Shown one piece after another: positions 26,528 to 34,713 of a stretch of DNA of 62,990 nucleotides. The translations under genes were made by a program, and so were the position numbers. Within the stretch, counting starts at the first letter, position 1. Every line of letters begins with the position of its first letter. The notes below the pieces were generated by a model that made no database searches, was not told the DNA's origin, and saw nothing but the letters and a program-made list of their open reading frames with translations. The DNA comes from JAPLKX01 sp035530195 (GTDB lineage: Bacteria > Hydrogenedentota > Hydrogenedentia > Hydrogenedentales > SLHB01), in assembly GCA_035530195.1 (NCBI GenBank), contig DATKVG010000191.1, forward strand, positions 1 through 62,990, in the 5' to 3' direction.

Positions 26528-27676
26528 ATGGGCGAAGTGCAGCAACCCCGGCGGGTCGCCGTCGTGATGGCGGGCGGATCGGGCGAGCGGTTCTGGCCGT
26601 TGTCGCGGGCGACGCGGCCCAAACAGTTGCTCCGTCTCACGGGCGCGAGGGAGTCGATGCTCGCGGAGGCAGTTTCGCGCATTGCTCCGCTGATCCCGCC
26701 AGACGACATCTACATCGTGACGGGCGAGCATCTTGTCGAGCCGATCCGTGAGGCGGGGGTCGGCGTGCCGCCCGAAAACGTCATCGCCGAGCCCAGCAAA
26801 CGCAATACGGCCGGCTGCCTGGCCTATGCGACCGCGTATCTTCTGGCTAAATATCAGGGCGAACTCCCGCCGGACTCGACCGAGGCGCAGAACGCGCTGT
26901 CGGTGGCCGTCGTAACGGCCGATCATCTCGTCGAAGGCGACGAGGAATTCCGTGCGGCCGTTGAAACCGCGCTGGCCGCGGCTGACGGCGAACATGCTCT
27001 CGTGACGATCGGTGTCGAGCCGACGCGGCCCGAAACCGGCTACGGCTACATCCAGATTCCGAAAGACAAGGTCCCGCTGGCCGGTTACGGGCCACCGAAT
27101 GTCTATTCTGTGGAGTCTTTTCACGAGAAACCGGACGCGGCGACGGCGGAGAAGCTTCTGGCATCGGGCCGGTTCTACTGGAACAGCGGGATGTTTTTCT
27201 GGAACGTGGGCGAGTTCATGCGCGAACTGGCAGAAGCTGGGCCGGCGTACGCACGCGCCGTCGTTGAGATGGCGCGGGCCATGCGCGAAGGGCGGGAGGC
27301 GCGGATGCGGGAGATTTTCGACGCGCTGCCGTCCGCACCCATCGACACGGTGCTGATGGAGAAGGCGCGGAACGTGCTTGTGTTGGCGGCGCCATTCGGG
27401 TGGGACGACGTCGGGGCATGGCCGGCGTTGGCGCGGACGCAGTCGTCCGACGATCGTGGCAACCTGGTGGTAGGGGATGCGGTGGCGGTCGATTCGAGCG
27501 GCTGCATCATCTACAACGAATCCGAGCCGGGCGCCAAAGAGGTAGTTGTCGTCGGGGTGCAGGATTTGGTGGTGGTAGTGTGCGACGACGCGGTACTTGT
27601 GGTTTCAAAAGACCGGGCTCAGGATATCCGGGAAGCGGTCGCAGAGATGCGGCGTCGGGGGTCGACGCACCTGTAG
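26528..27676 (+). CDS. manC: Mannose-1-phosphate guanylyltransferase
   Basis: 382 aa, start at ATG 26528 with GAGG seven bases upstream; in-frame ATG (26522) and GTG (26516) are less well placed. The nucleotidyltransferase signature VVMAGGSGERFWPLSRATRP is followed by KQLLRL, IYIVTGEHLVEPIREA, VVTADHLVEGDEEF, EPTRPETGYGYIQ, FHEKPDAATAEKLLASG, FYWNSGMFFW and PFGWDDVGAW. It lacks the C-terminal phosphomannose isomerase domain of bifunctional ManC. Product GDP-mannose feeds glycan synthesis, in keeping with the glycosyltransferase operon at 17-20 kb. Repeat-like GGCAAGGACGCCGCG lies just upstream. Confidence 0.92.
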   Translation: MGEVQQPRRVAVVMAGGSGERFWPLSRATRPKQLLRLTGARESMLAEAVSRIAPLIPPDDIYIVTGEHLVEPIREAGVGVPPENVIAEPSKRNTAGCLAYATAYLLAKYQGELPPDSTEAQNALSVAVVTADHLVEGDEEFRAAVETALAAADGEHALVTIGVEPTRPETGYGYIQIPKDKVPLAGYGPPNVYSVESFHEKPDAATAEKLLASGRFYWNSGMFFWNVGEFMRELAEAGPAYARAVVEMARAMREGREARMREIFDALPSAPIDTVLMEKARNVLVLAAPFGWDDVGAWPALARTQSSDDRGNLVVGDAVAVDSSGCIIYNESEPGAKEVVVVGVQDLVVVVCDDAVLVVSKDRAQDIREAVAEMRRRGSTHL

Positions 27677-27706
27677 GCGCGAAGCGGGAACAGGCCGCCA
27701 AAAGCA

Positions 27707-27774
27707 GCGAAAAGCAGGGACAGACACGATTTTTTCAAACTGCCGAAAAAATCGAGTCAGTCCCTGTTTTTCGC
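27707..27774. repeat. 68-bp REP-like hairpin, family A, copy 2
   Basis: Arms starting GCGAAAAGCAGGGACAGACA and ending GTCCCTGTTTTTCGC around loop AAACTGCC. It lies where two genes converge and overlaps the last codons of the minus-strand gene at 27757. Compared with copy 3 it has four changes in each arm, all at paired positions. Confidence 0.9.
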
Positions 27775-28530
27775 TATGGGGATGAAAATGCGGTGGACGC
27801 TCGAGATTTTGACGGTATCGGCGTCCGTAGCCGCCGCGGTTTCTTCCTCGGGGTATTTTTCCCGCGCGTAGTGTTTGAGATCTTCGGCGGGGACATTGAC
27901 CGGCTGGCAGCGCCAGAAGCTTGTGACAACGAAGTGGGCGCCGCATTTGCGCGCGGTGAATTCCAGGGCGTACACCTTAACGCCGGCTTGAAAGTAGAGT
28001 TCGCCCATGACGGAAACCGCGGGGTTGCTCATCGTGGCGGCGTCCAGCACTTTTGCTTCAACGCCGCCGAACGCCAAGGGCGTTATCTGGCCCGGCACCA
28101 CGCCTTGTTCGTTCAATTGGCGCCGGGCATCCTTGAGAAAATCAAAACAGGACATGCCCGCCGTGGTTTCATCGGCGAAGGCCGCGGCATGAACCGCCGA
28201 ACCATTCGCGAGCCGCTGATTGTCCTCGGCCAGCAGGGCCTTTCCCGTGTTGCCGTCGGCGCAAAGGCGATCCAACGCGGCCGGATGGTCGGTCTTTAAC
28301 GCGTCAATCACTGCGGCGCAGGTTCGTGCAACGGCGGGGCCGTTGCCGCCGAGCCACGATGGCCACGGCACGTACTGCGACCCGCCGAGGGCGAGCACCG
28401 CCACCGCCGCAACGCAGGTCACAAAACCGACGTGGGGCACGAGGCTGCGCCGCGGCCGGTTGATCCGGCGGAGGCTTGCCTGCAACTCATCATCAAACTG
28501 TAAACGCGCAGCGGCTTGTCTCTTAGACAA
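27757..28530 (-). CDS. Hypothetical single-pass membrane protein
   Basis: 257 aa. A charged cytoplasmic N-terminus with a zinc-finger-free, anti-sigma-like look (LQFDDELQASLRRINRPRR) precedes one membrane helix at about 33-52 (HVGFVTCVAAVAVLALGG) and an exported domain of about 200 residues with several cysteines (CAAVIDAL, RLCADG, MSCFDFL, RKCGAHF, FWRCQP). The arrangement resembles membrane anti-sigma factors, but no sigma gene is adjacent and there is no zinc-binding motif, so that is only a suggestion. The final residues (AKNRD) and the TGA stop come from the repeat at 27707-27774, so the native C-terminus has been altered. Confidence 0.7.
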   Translation of the reverse strand: MSKRQAAARLQFDDELQASLRRINRPRRSLVPHVGFVTCVAAVAVLALGGSQYVPWPSWLGGNGPAVARTCAAVIDALKTDHPAALDRLCADGNTGKALLAEDNQRLANGSAVHAAAFADETTAGMSCFDFLKDARRQLNEQGVVPGQITPLAFGGVEAKVLDAATMSNPAVSVMGELYFQAGVKVYALEFTARKCGAHFVVTSFWRCQPVNVPAEDLKHYAREKYPEEETAAATDADTVKISSVHRIFIPIAKNRD

Positions 28531-28741
28531 ATCGATAATCCTTCCGTGGAGAAAAGACCTGTTACGGAGAACATTTTACAAATGGACGTCATTGAAGGCA
28601 AGCGCGATCGTGTAAAAAACTGCTGTGGCAGTCACTTTAGCGCGAAGTCGTCGCTGTCAAGCGCGAAGTCTTTGCTTGTGTGGCGGCTAAAACTGCGATA
28701 GACTGGGCCGGGTTTGCCTCTACAAAAAAGGGAGCGGCACC

Positions 28742-30043
28742 ATGGGCCAAAAATCTAGCAGTCGTTTTGCCATATCGCGCCGCGGATTTCTGGCGGCATC
28801 CGTCGCCGCATCTTTTGGCGCGCCACAGGTTGTTCGCGCCGAGACCCTGGGAAAAGGCGGCGGGGTCGCGCCCGGCAAACGGATCGGTTTGGGCTTTATC
28901 GGGGCGGGTTCGCGGGGGTCGGATCACGTGCGGACGCTCTCGGGCCGTACGGACGTGCAGATCATCGCGGTTTGCGACCCTTTTCTGTCGAAGTGCAAAG
29001 CCAACGCGGAGCAGGTTGATCGCGCCTATGGCTCGCCGGGGTGCGCCGTATATCAGGACTTCCGCGAGTTGCTGGCGCGCGACGATATTGACGCCGTCGT
29101 GATTGCGTCGCCTGAAAACTGGCATGCGCTGCACGGGATTTCCGCCGTCAAAGCGGGCAAGGACGTGTACGGCGAGAAAGCGCTGGCTCGGACGATTCTC
29201 GAGAGCCGCGCGCTGGTGGACGCGGTGCGGCGGCGCGGGCGGGTGTTCCAGGTGGGGATGCAGCAGCGTTCGTCGCGGGATTTCCGGTTTGCGTGCGAGT
29301 TAGCGCGCAACGGTTACGTTGGCCGGCTGCATACTGTGCGCGTGGGCGTGCCCGCCGGTACGTCGCTGCCCGAGGCGCCTCCTACGCCGCCGCCGCCCGA
29401 CCTCGATTACGACATCTGGCTTGGCCCCGCGCCCTACACGCCGCACAACGACATGAAATGCAGCTACAACTGGTACTTCATGTTCGACTACTGCGCGGGG
29501 TGGGTGCAGTCGTGGGGCGTCCATCACGTTGATACGGCCCAGTGGGGCGCGCCCTCGCTCACGCGGGGCAAGCTTAAAGTAAAAGGGGCGGCCGAATTCC
29601 CGCGGGCCGGGCTTGCCGATACGTCGACGGCATGGCGAATCGAGTACCGCACCGATGACGGACTCCTGCTCATTTTCTCGGACAACGTGCAGCAACAACA
29701 GGGCTGCCGGTTCGAAGGCGATGCGGGCTGGGTGCACGTCAACCGCTCCGGCATCTGGGCGGAACCCGCGTCGCTGCTGGGCGTCCGCATCAAGCCCAAT
29801 GAAGAGCACCTGTACATGTCCGAAGATCACCACACCAACTTTCTCGAATGCGTGCGTACGCGCAGAGAACCCGCCGCGCCGGTCGAGGCGGGGCACACGG
29901 CGAACGTGCTGACGCTGATCGGCGATATCGCGACGCGGCTGGGCAGGGAACTGACGTGGGACTGGACGGCGGAGCGGTTTACGGATTGCGACGAAGCGAA
30001 CCGGTTTCTCGGCCGCACGATGCGCGCGCCGTGGATTGTCTAG
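28742..30043 (+). CDS. Tat-exported Gfo/Idh/MocA family oxidoreductase
   Basis: 433 aa, ATG after GGGAG. The Tat signal is SRRGFLAASVAASFGAP with the twin arginine at residues 14-15. The NAD(P)-binding fold starts RIGLGFIGAGSRGSDHV; VVIASPENWHALHGISAVKA, GKDVYGEKALARTILESRAL and FQVGMQQRSSRDF follow, and the C-terminal domain has WLGPAPYTPHN and the WGVHHVD active-site-like segment. This exported group, usually with an NAD(P) co-folded cofactor, is common in planctomycete-like genomes and thought to oxidise or epimerise sugars. The following genes (ThuA fusion, sulfatase) run in the same direction beyond a repeat-filled gap. Confidence 0.9.
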   Translation: MGQKSSSRFAISRRGFLAASVAASFGAPQVVRAETLGKGGGVAPGKRIGLGFIGAGSRGSDHVRTLSGRTDVQIIAVCDPFLSKCKANAEQVDRAYGSPGCAVYQDFRELLARDDIDAVVIASPENWHALHGISAVKAGKDVYGEKALARTILESRALVDAVRRRGRVFQVGMQQRSSRDFRFACELARNGYVGRLHTVRVGVPAGTSLPEAPPTPPPPDLDYDIWLGPAPYTPHNDMKCSYNWYFMFDYCAGWVQSWGVHHVDTAQWGAPSLTRGKLKVKGAAEFPRAGLADTSTAWRIEYRTDDGLLLIFSDNVQQQQGCRFEGDAGWVHVNRSGIWAEPASLLGVRIKPNEEHLYMSEDHHTNFLECVRTRREPAAPVEAGHTANVLTLIGDIATRLGRELTWDWTAERFTDCDEANRFLGRTMRAPWIV

Positions 30044-30060
30044 CAGCGTCGTCCGTGAGT

Positions 30061-30126
30061 GCGGTGGAGTCGCGCGGTGGGGTCGCGCGGTGGGGTCGCG
30101 CGGTGGGGTCGCGCTCCCGCGCGACC
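30061..30126. repeat. Four tandem 13-bp units joined to a family B hairpin
   Basis: GCGGTGGAGTCGC followed by three GCGGTGGGGTCGC units, then GCTCCCGCGCGACC, which with the last unit forms the GGTCGCGC/GCGCGACC hairpin of family B. The unit is the conserved flank plus half stem of family B, so this is tandem amplification of a part of the element. Just after the stop of the oxidoreductase. Confidence 0.9.
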
Positions 30127-30175
30127 GTTTGTCGGGAAAGGCGGTGATTTATAAGTCAGCCTGTGGTTGAAAGCT

Positions 30176-30204
30176 GCGGTCGAGCAGGAGCTCGACCCCA
30201 CCGC
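30176..30204. repeat. REP-like hairpin, family B
   Basis: Stem GGTCGAGC/GCTCGACC with loop AGGA and the conserved flank CCACCGC. It lies 39 bases before the ThuA-fusion start, in its 5' leader region. Other copies use GGTCGCGC/GCGCGACC, a paired change. Confidence 0.85.
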
Positions 30205-30242
30205 ATGACACCAAACTTTTTTAAGAGTGGAGGGAGCAACCG

Positions 30243-32621
30243 ATGATGAGGCTTGCAGCCGTGCTCGTAATTGGCTTCGGTTTTGCTGCCGTGGCGGCGG
30301 ATGTTCCGGCGAAGCGCGTCCTGCTTGTAACGGGCCAGGATTACCCGGGGCATAAGTGGCAGGAGACGGCGCCAGTTCTGGCGGAAGCCATCCGCGGCGA
30401 CAAACGGATTGAACTGGTTGTTACCGAGAACCCGAAAGACCTCGCGTTGCCGGAGCTTAACCAGTACGACGCGATCGTGCTGCATTTTATGAATTGGGAG
30501 CAGCCGGACCCCGGCCCGCAGGCGCGCGAGAACCTCAAGAAGTTCGTTGAAGGCGGGAAGGGGTTGGTGCTGGTGCATTTTGCGTGCGGCGCGTTCCAGG
30601 ACTGGCCGGAGTTTCGCAACCTGGCCGGACGGTCCTACGATCCTGCGCTCCGGGGCCACGACCCCTTCGGCACGTTCCGCGTGGAGATCACCAGCGAAAA
30701 GCATCCGATCACGGAAGGCATGGAGTCTTTCGACACGCCGGACGAGTTATACACGTGCTTGGCGGGCGATCGGCCGATAAACGTGTTGGCGAGCGCGAAA
30801 TCGAAAGTCGACGGCAAAGACTATCCGATGGCGTTCGTGTGCGACTATGGGCAGGGACGCGTGTTTCACAGCGTCCTGGGGCATGATGCGCCGGCGTTGA
30901 GAAACCCGCCGGTGGCGCAGTTGTTCCGTCGGGCAACGGCATGGGCGGCGGGGTTGACGGCCACGGCGGGCGCGGCGGAAACCGTGCGGCTGTTCAACGG
31001 GGAGAACCTTGACGGGTTTTACACGTTCATCAAGGGGCGCGGCCGGGGCCAGGACCCGCTTGGCGTGTTCACGGTCAGTGAGGGCATGTTGCGGATTTCG
31101 GGCGAGGAATGGGGTTGCGTTACGTCGAACGATGAATATGAGAACTACCATCTGATTGTGGAGTTCAAATGGGGTGAAAAGACCTGGGCGCCCCGCGTCG
31201 AGAACGCGCGTGATAGCGGGGTGCTGGTGCATTCGGTGGGCGAGGACGGCGCCTATGCCGGCATCTGGATGAATTCCATCGAATGCCAGGTTATCGAAGG
31301 CGGGACGGGCGACGTGATTGTCGTTGGCGACGGCACCGACCGTTTCAGCGTCACGAGCCCGGCCGCACCCGAAAAGCAGGGCGACAGCCCCGTGTATCAG
31401 CCCGGCGGCAAACCCGCAACGATAAACAAGGGCCGGATCAACTGGTGGGGGCGCGACCCGGAGTGGAAGGACCTCAAAGGATTCCGCGGTGCGCGGGACG
31501 TCGAGAAGCCCGTGGGCGAGTGGAACCGCTACGAGTGCATCGCCGACGGGTCGCGAATGACGCTCCTGTTGAACGGCGTGGTGGTGAACGAATGTTTCGA
31601 CGTGCGCCCCTCCAAAGGCCGCATTCAGATCCAGTCCGAGGCGGCCGAGCTATTCGTGCGCCGCGTCGACATCATACCGCTGGCGTCCGCGGGGGCCTCG
31701 GTGCAAGCCGGGCAGCCCGTGCTGCTGGTGCTCAACAAGCACGAAGACACCATGTCGTTTATAAACCCCGACACCCTGCAGCCGTTCGCCAAGATTGCCA
31801 CAGGCCCGAACCCGCACGAGATCGTGCTGTCAAAGGATCAGCGGTTCGCCTATCTGTCCAACTATGCGCCTCCGGGAAACACGGTTTCGGTCATTGACCT
31901 GATGCAGCAGAAACACGTGCAGCAGATCGATACGGGTACGTACAGCAGGATTCACGGGGCGGCGATGGCGCCGGACGGGCGGCGCGCGTATTTTACGGCC
32001 GGCCAGACGGGCTACGTGGTGGAAATCGACACGCAGTCCAACCAGGTTGTGCGCGGCATCGAGACGCACGGCAAGATATCGCACATGGTCCTGGTATCCC
32101 CTGACGGTACGCGCCTCTACACGGCCAACATCGGAACCCAAAACGTGTCCGTCATTGACGTGGCGACCGGGCAACTCCTTGCGCAGATTCCGTGCGGCAA
32201 GGGATGCGAAGGAATGGCATTCGCGCCGGACGGTGCGCACCTTTGGGTGGCCAACCAGGAGGAAGGCAGCATCTCGGTCGTCGACTTGGGCGCCAACACC
32301 GTGGTGGAGACGCTCCCGTGCCCCGGGATGCCGGTCAGGATCAAGTTTACTGCGGACGGGAAGCTGGCGCTTATTCCGAGTTGGACACAGCAGGGCGAGT
32401 TGATCGTGTTTGACGCGGTAGCGCGCAAGGAACTGAAACGCATACCGGTTGGGTCGCAGGCAATCGGTGTTGAAATCAGTCCCGACGGCACGCGCGCGTT
32501 TGTTGGGTGCGAGCGGACGGACGGTGTGCGCGTTATTGATATGGCAACGCTTTCAGTGATCGGAACCATTCACACGGGGGATGGATCGGATGCGATGGCG
32601 TGGTGGTATCCCCCGGCATAA
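30243..32621 (+). CDS. Exported ThuA-DUF1080-beta-propeller fusion
   Basis: 792 aa with a Sec signal (MMRLAAVLVIGFGFAAVAA) after GGAGGGAG. Three domains are plain. Residues about 22-240 are ThuA-like (RVLLVTGQDYPGHKWQETAP, GLVLVHFACGAF, DYGQGRVFHSVLGHD), related to class I glutamine-amidotransferase folds in sugar metabolism. Residues 245-485 are DUF1080/3-keto-disaccharide hydrolase-like (VRLFNGENLDGFYTF, DSGVLVHSVGEDG, WNRYECIADG). Residues 490-792 are a YVTN/YncE-type propeller (VLNKHEDTMSFINPDT, FAPDGAHLWVANQEEG, FVGCERTDGVRVID). ThuA and DUF1080 often occur in one protein; adding a full propeller is unusual. Role: binding or processing an oligosaccharide in the periplasm, by inference. 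Sulfatase gene follows after 17 bases. Confidence 0.9.
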   Translation: MMRLAAVLVIGFGFAAVAADVPAKRVLLVTGQDYPGHKWQETAPVLAEAIRGDKRIELVVTENPKDLALPELNQYDAIVLHFMNWEQPDPGPQARENLKKFVEGGKGLVLVHFACGAFQDWPEFRNLAGRSYDPALRGHDPFGTFRVEITSEKHPITEGMESFDTPDELYTCLAGDRPINVLASAKSKVDGKDYPMAFVCDYGQGRVFHSVLGHDAPALRNPPVAQLFRRATAWAAGLTATAGAAETVRLFNGENLDGFYTFIKGRGRGQDPLGVFTVSEGMLRISGEEWGCVTSNDEYENYHLIVEFKWGEKTWAPRVENARDSGVLVHSVGEDGAYAGIWMNSIECQVIEGGTGDVIVVGDGTDRFSVTSPAAPEKQGDSPVYQPGGKPATINKGRINWWGRDPEWKDLKGFRGARDVEKPVGEWNRYECIADGSRMTLLLNGVVVNECFDVRPSKGRIQIQSEAAELFVRRVDIIPLASAGASVQAGQPVLLVLNKHEDTMSFINPDTLQPFAKIATGPNPHEIVLSKDQRFAYLSNYAPPGNTVSVIDLMQQKHVQQIDTGTYSRIHGAAMAPDGRRAYFTAGQTGYVVEIDTQSNQVVRGIETHGKISHMVLVSPDGTRLYTANIGTQNVSVIDVATGQLLAQIPCGKGCEGMAFAPDGAHLWVANQEEGSISVVDLGANTVVETLPCPGMPVRIKFTADGKLALIPSWTQQGELIVFDAVARKELKRIPVGSQAIGVEISPDGTRAFVGCERTDGVRVIDMATLSVIGTIHTGDGSDAMAWWYPPA

Positions 32622-32638
32622 CAGCAGCGAGGTGAATT

Positions 32639-34045
32639 ATGGCACGCATGAATCGGCGCGGTTTTCTTGTTCAAACGGCGGGCGGACTGGTTGGGGCGGC
32701 GATGGCCGGAAACGCGCGGGGGCAACAAACCCGGCCGCCCAACATCATCTTGATTATGGCCGACGATATAGGCGCCAAGGAATTATCATGTTACGGAAAC
32801 TCCCAGCACCACACACCCAACCTCGACAAGCTCGGCGAGACCGGGGTCCGGTTTGAGACGTGCTACGCCAGCCCGCTGTGCCATCCGACGCGGCTGATGA
32901 TCATGACGGGCCAGTACGGGTGCCACAACGGGGTGTACAACTTTGCCGGCAGGCGCGGCGGGCCGGAACAGGACTCGCCCGTCGAGGATGTCGCCAAGAG
33001 CCATGTCACGTTCGCAAACCTGCTCAAGAAGGCGGGGTATGCGACGGCGCTGTCGGGCAAATGGCAGTTGTCCGGGAAACAACCGGACATGATCCGCGAG
33101 TGCGATTTCGACGAGTACTGCGCGTGGGCGTACAAACCGGATCTGCCTGCGGGCGTCGAGCACACGGGCGCCTGGGAGGGCGGCAACAAGACGGCGCGGT
33201 ACTGGCATCCGTCCATTGTGAAAAATGGCGCGTACATGCCCACGACGAAAGACGATTACGGACCGGATATCCACATGGATTTCGTCATTGATTTTGCCAA
33301 ACGGAACAAAGACAAGCCGTTTTTCATTTATCACACGATGTGCCTCACCCACGCCCCGCACATGCCCACGCCCGATACGCTCGCGCCGGGAGTCGACCGG
33401 TTCAGCACCGGCCCAAAGTACTTCAAGGGCACGGTAGAATACGTGGACAAGCTGGTTGGCCGGCTGATGGCGGCGCTCGATGAGATGGGCTTGCGCGAAA
33501 ACACGGTGGTGTTTTTCACGGGCGACAACGGCACCGGCGGCGCGGGCAAAGGCGAACCGACGGAACTTGGCGCGCGGGTGCCGATGATGGTGAACTGCCC
33601 CGGGATTGTAAAGGCGCGCGGGGCCACCATGGAACTCACCGATCTCTCGGACGTCCTTCCGACGTTGCTCGAGTTTGCGGGCGCGCCCCTGCCGAACGAC
33701 CGGCCGATTGACGGCGTGTCGTACGCGCGGTTTTTGCGCGGCGAAACGGAGGCCACCCGCGAGTGGATACACAGCTTCCTCGGCGACGCGCGGATCCTGC
33801 GCACCAAGCGGTGGCTGCTCGAAGACAACTCGCCGAACCACTACGGCCGGCTGTACGATTGCGGCCAAAGCCGCGACGGCACGGGATATCGGGACGTGAC
33901 GGACTCGGACGAGCCGGAAGCCGCGGCCGCAAAAGAGCATTTCAACAAGCTCCTCGAGAAGTTGCCCGCCCCGCTTCTGCCTGACGAGGGCGAACCGCGC
34001 GGCAAAAAGGCTGCCCGCCGATCATCCGCGAATTCGCGAGGTTAA
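32639..34045 (+). CDS. Tat-exported sulfatase
   Basis: 468 aa, ATG seven bases after GAGGTG. Twin-arginine signal NRRGFLVQTAGGLVGAAMA. Type I sulfatase: PPNIILIMADDIGAKELSCY supplies the calcium ligands, and C81 in CHPTR is the residue converted to formylglycine, followed by LMIMTGQYGCHNG. Later VFFTGDNGTGGAGKGEP and RVPMMVNCPGIV fit the family. A Tat signal on a formylglycine sulfatase is common in this kind of genome, where maturation must precede export. It sits in one run with the ThuA fusion, so it may desulfate the same polysaccharide. No formylglycine-generating enzyme is in the window. Confidence 0.93.
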   Translation: MARMNRRGFLVQTAGGLVGAAMAGNARGQQTRPPNIILIMADDIGAKELSCYGNSQHHTPNLDKLGETGVRFETCYASPLCHPTRLMIMTGQYGCHNGVYNFAGRRGGPEQDSPVEDVAKSHVTFANLLKKAGYATALSGKWQLSGKQPDMIRECDFDEYCAWAYKPDLPAGVEHTGAWEGGNKTARYWHPSIVKNGAYMPTTKDDYGPDIHMDFVIDFAKRNKDKPFFIYHTMCLTHAPHMPTPDTLAPGVDRFSTGPKYFKGTVEYVDKLVGRLMAALDEMGLRENTVVFFTGDNGTGGAGKGEPTELGARVPMMVNCPGIVKARGATMELTDLSDVLPTLLEFAGAPLPNDRPIDGVSYARFLRGETEATREWIHSFLGDARILRTKRWLLEDNSPNHYGRLYDCGQSRDGTGYRDVTDSDEPEAAAAKEHFNKLLEKLPAPLLPDEGEPRGKKAARRSSANSRG

Positions 34046-34073
34046 AATGGAACCGCCAATGAGGGAGAAACCA

Positions 34074-34535
34074 ATGTCCGCCACATTCACACAGAAAATC
34101 GCCCGCGTCTTTCATCTGGGCCGTTTGCCCGCACGCGTCAGAGAACAGATGCAATCAGAAGGCGGGATACTGTACCTGGCGGAAGGGATTGCGGAAACGG
34201 CAATCTTCAGGAATTTCAGAGCGCCCGGAGTCTATTGTTCCCAGAGACGAATGGGCTTTATCGGCTTTTTCGCGTTATCCGAGCGCCGGATCGTAGCCAG
34301 GGCGGGGTGTTTCCACAAAATCGACGTTAACACTACCTTTGACGATCCAACGTTCAAAAAACTTCTCTTCAAGGCCGGGCCGAAATACTTGTCGGTAACG
34401 TTTGATCCGTCCATCCAAACGCCGGATGCGTCCGGTCAGATAGAAATCCGGCTTCACCTCCCCGACATATCCAAGGCGGCAACGATTCTCAAAGAGAACG
34501 GCGCCTGGATCACGGGTAAAGGCGCGGCAACGTAA
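34074..34535 (+). CDS. Hypothetical protein, 153 aa
   Basis: Start at ATG 34074, preceded by GAGGGAG at a good distance; a longer frame from 34047 begins right after the sulfatase stop. The protein has no signal or membrane segment. It reads as a mixed alpha/beta domain (RVREQMQSEGGILYLAEGIA, ALSERRIVARAGCFHKIDV, IEIRLHLPDISKAATILKEN) that resembles PH-like or short sensor folds, but I do not recognise a family. GC content is lower than its neighbours. It may be a small accessory of the sulfatase run or an independent gene. Downstream (34536-34713) I see no gene, repeat or terminator. Confidence 0.6.
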   Translation: MSATFTQKIARVFHLGRLPARVREQMQSEGGILYLAEGIAETAIFRNFRAPGVYCSQRRMGFIGFFALSERRIVARAGCFHKIDVNTTFDDPTFKKLLFKAGPKYLSVTFDPSIQTPDASGQIEIRLHLPDISKAATILKENGAWITGKGAAT

Positions 34536-34713
34536 TCATATCCAGGCGAACCACTACCCCCGCTGGGCTCGGTATTCCTTGCGAGTGAAAGCGGTATCAT
34601 GACGCCAGACCGCCGAGGAGTCCATCGGCGGAGCACGGGACATTGCCCAAGACACAAATCATTCGAATCCAGGTGGCTTACAGGTCGGCCGAGTTTTTTG
34701 ATTCTACGCGGCC

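Noticed and set aside
34660..34690. tRNA T-arm like ATTCGAATCC
   Set aside because: No matching acceptor, D or anticodon stems can be drawn around it.
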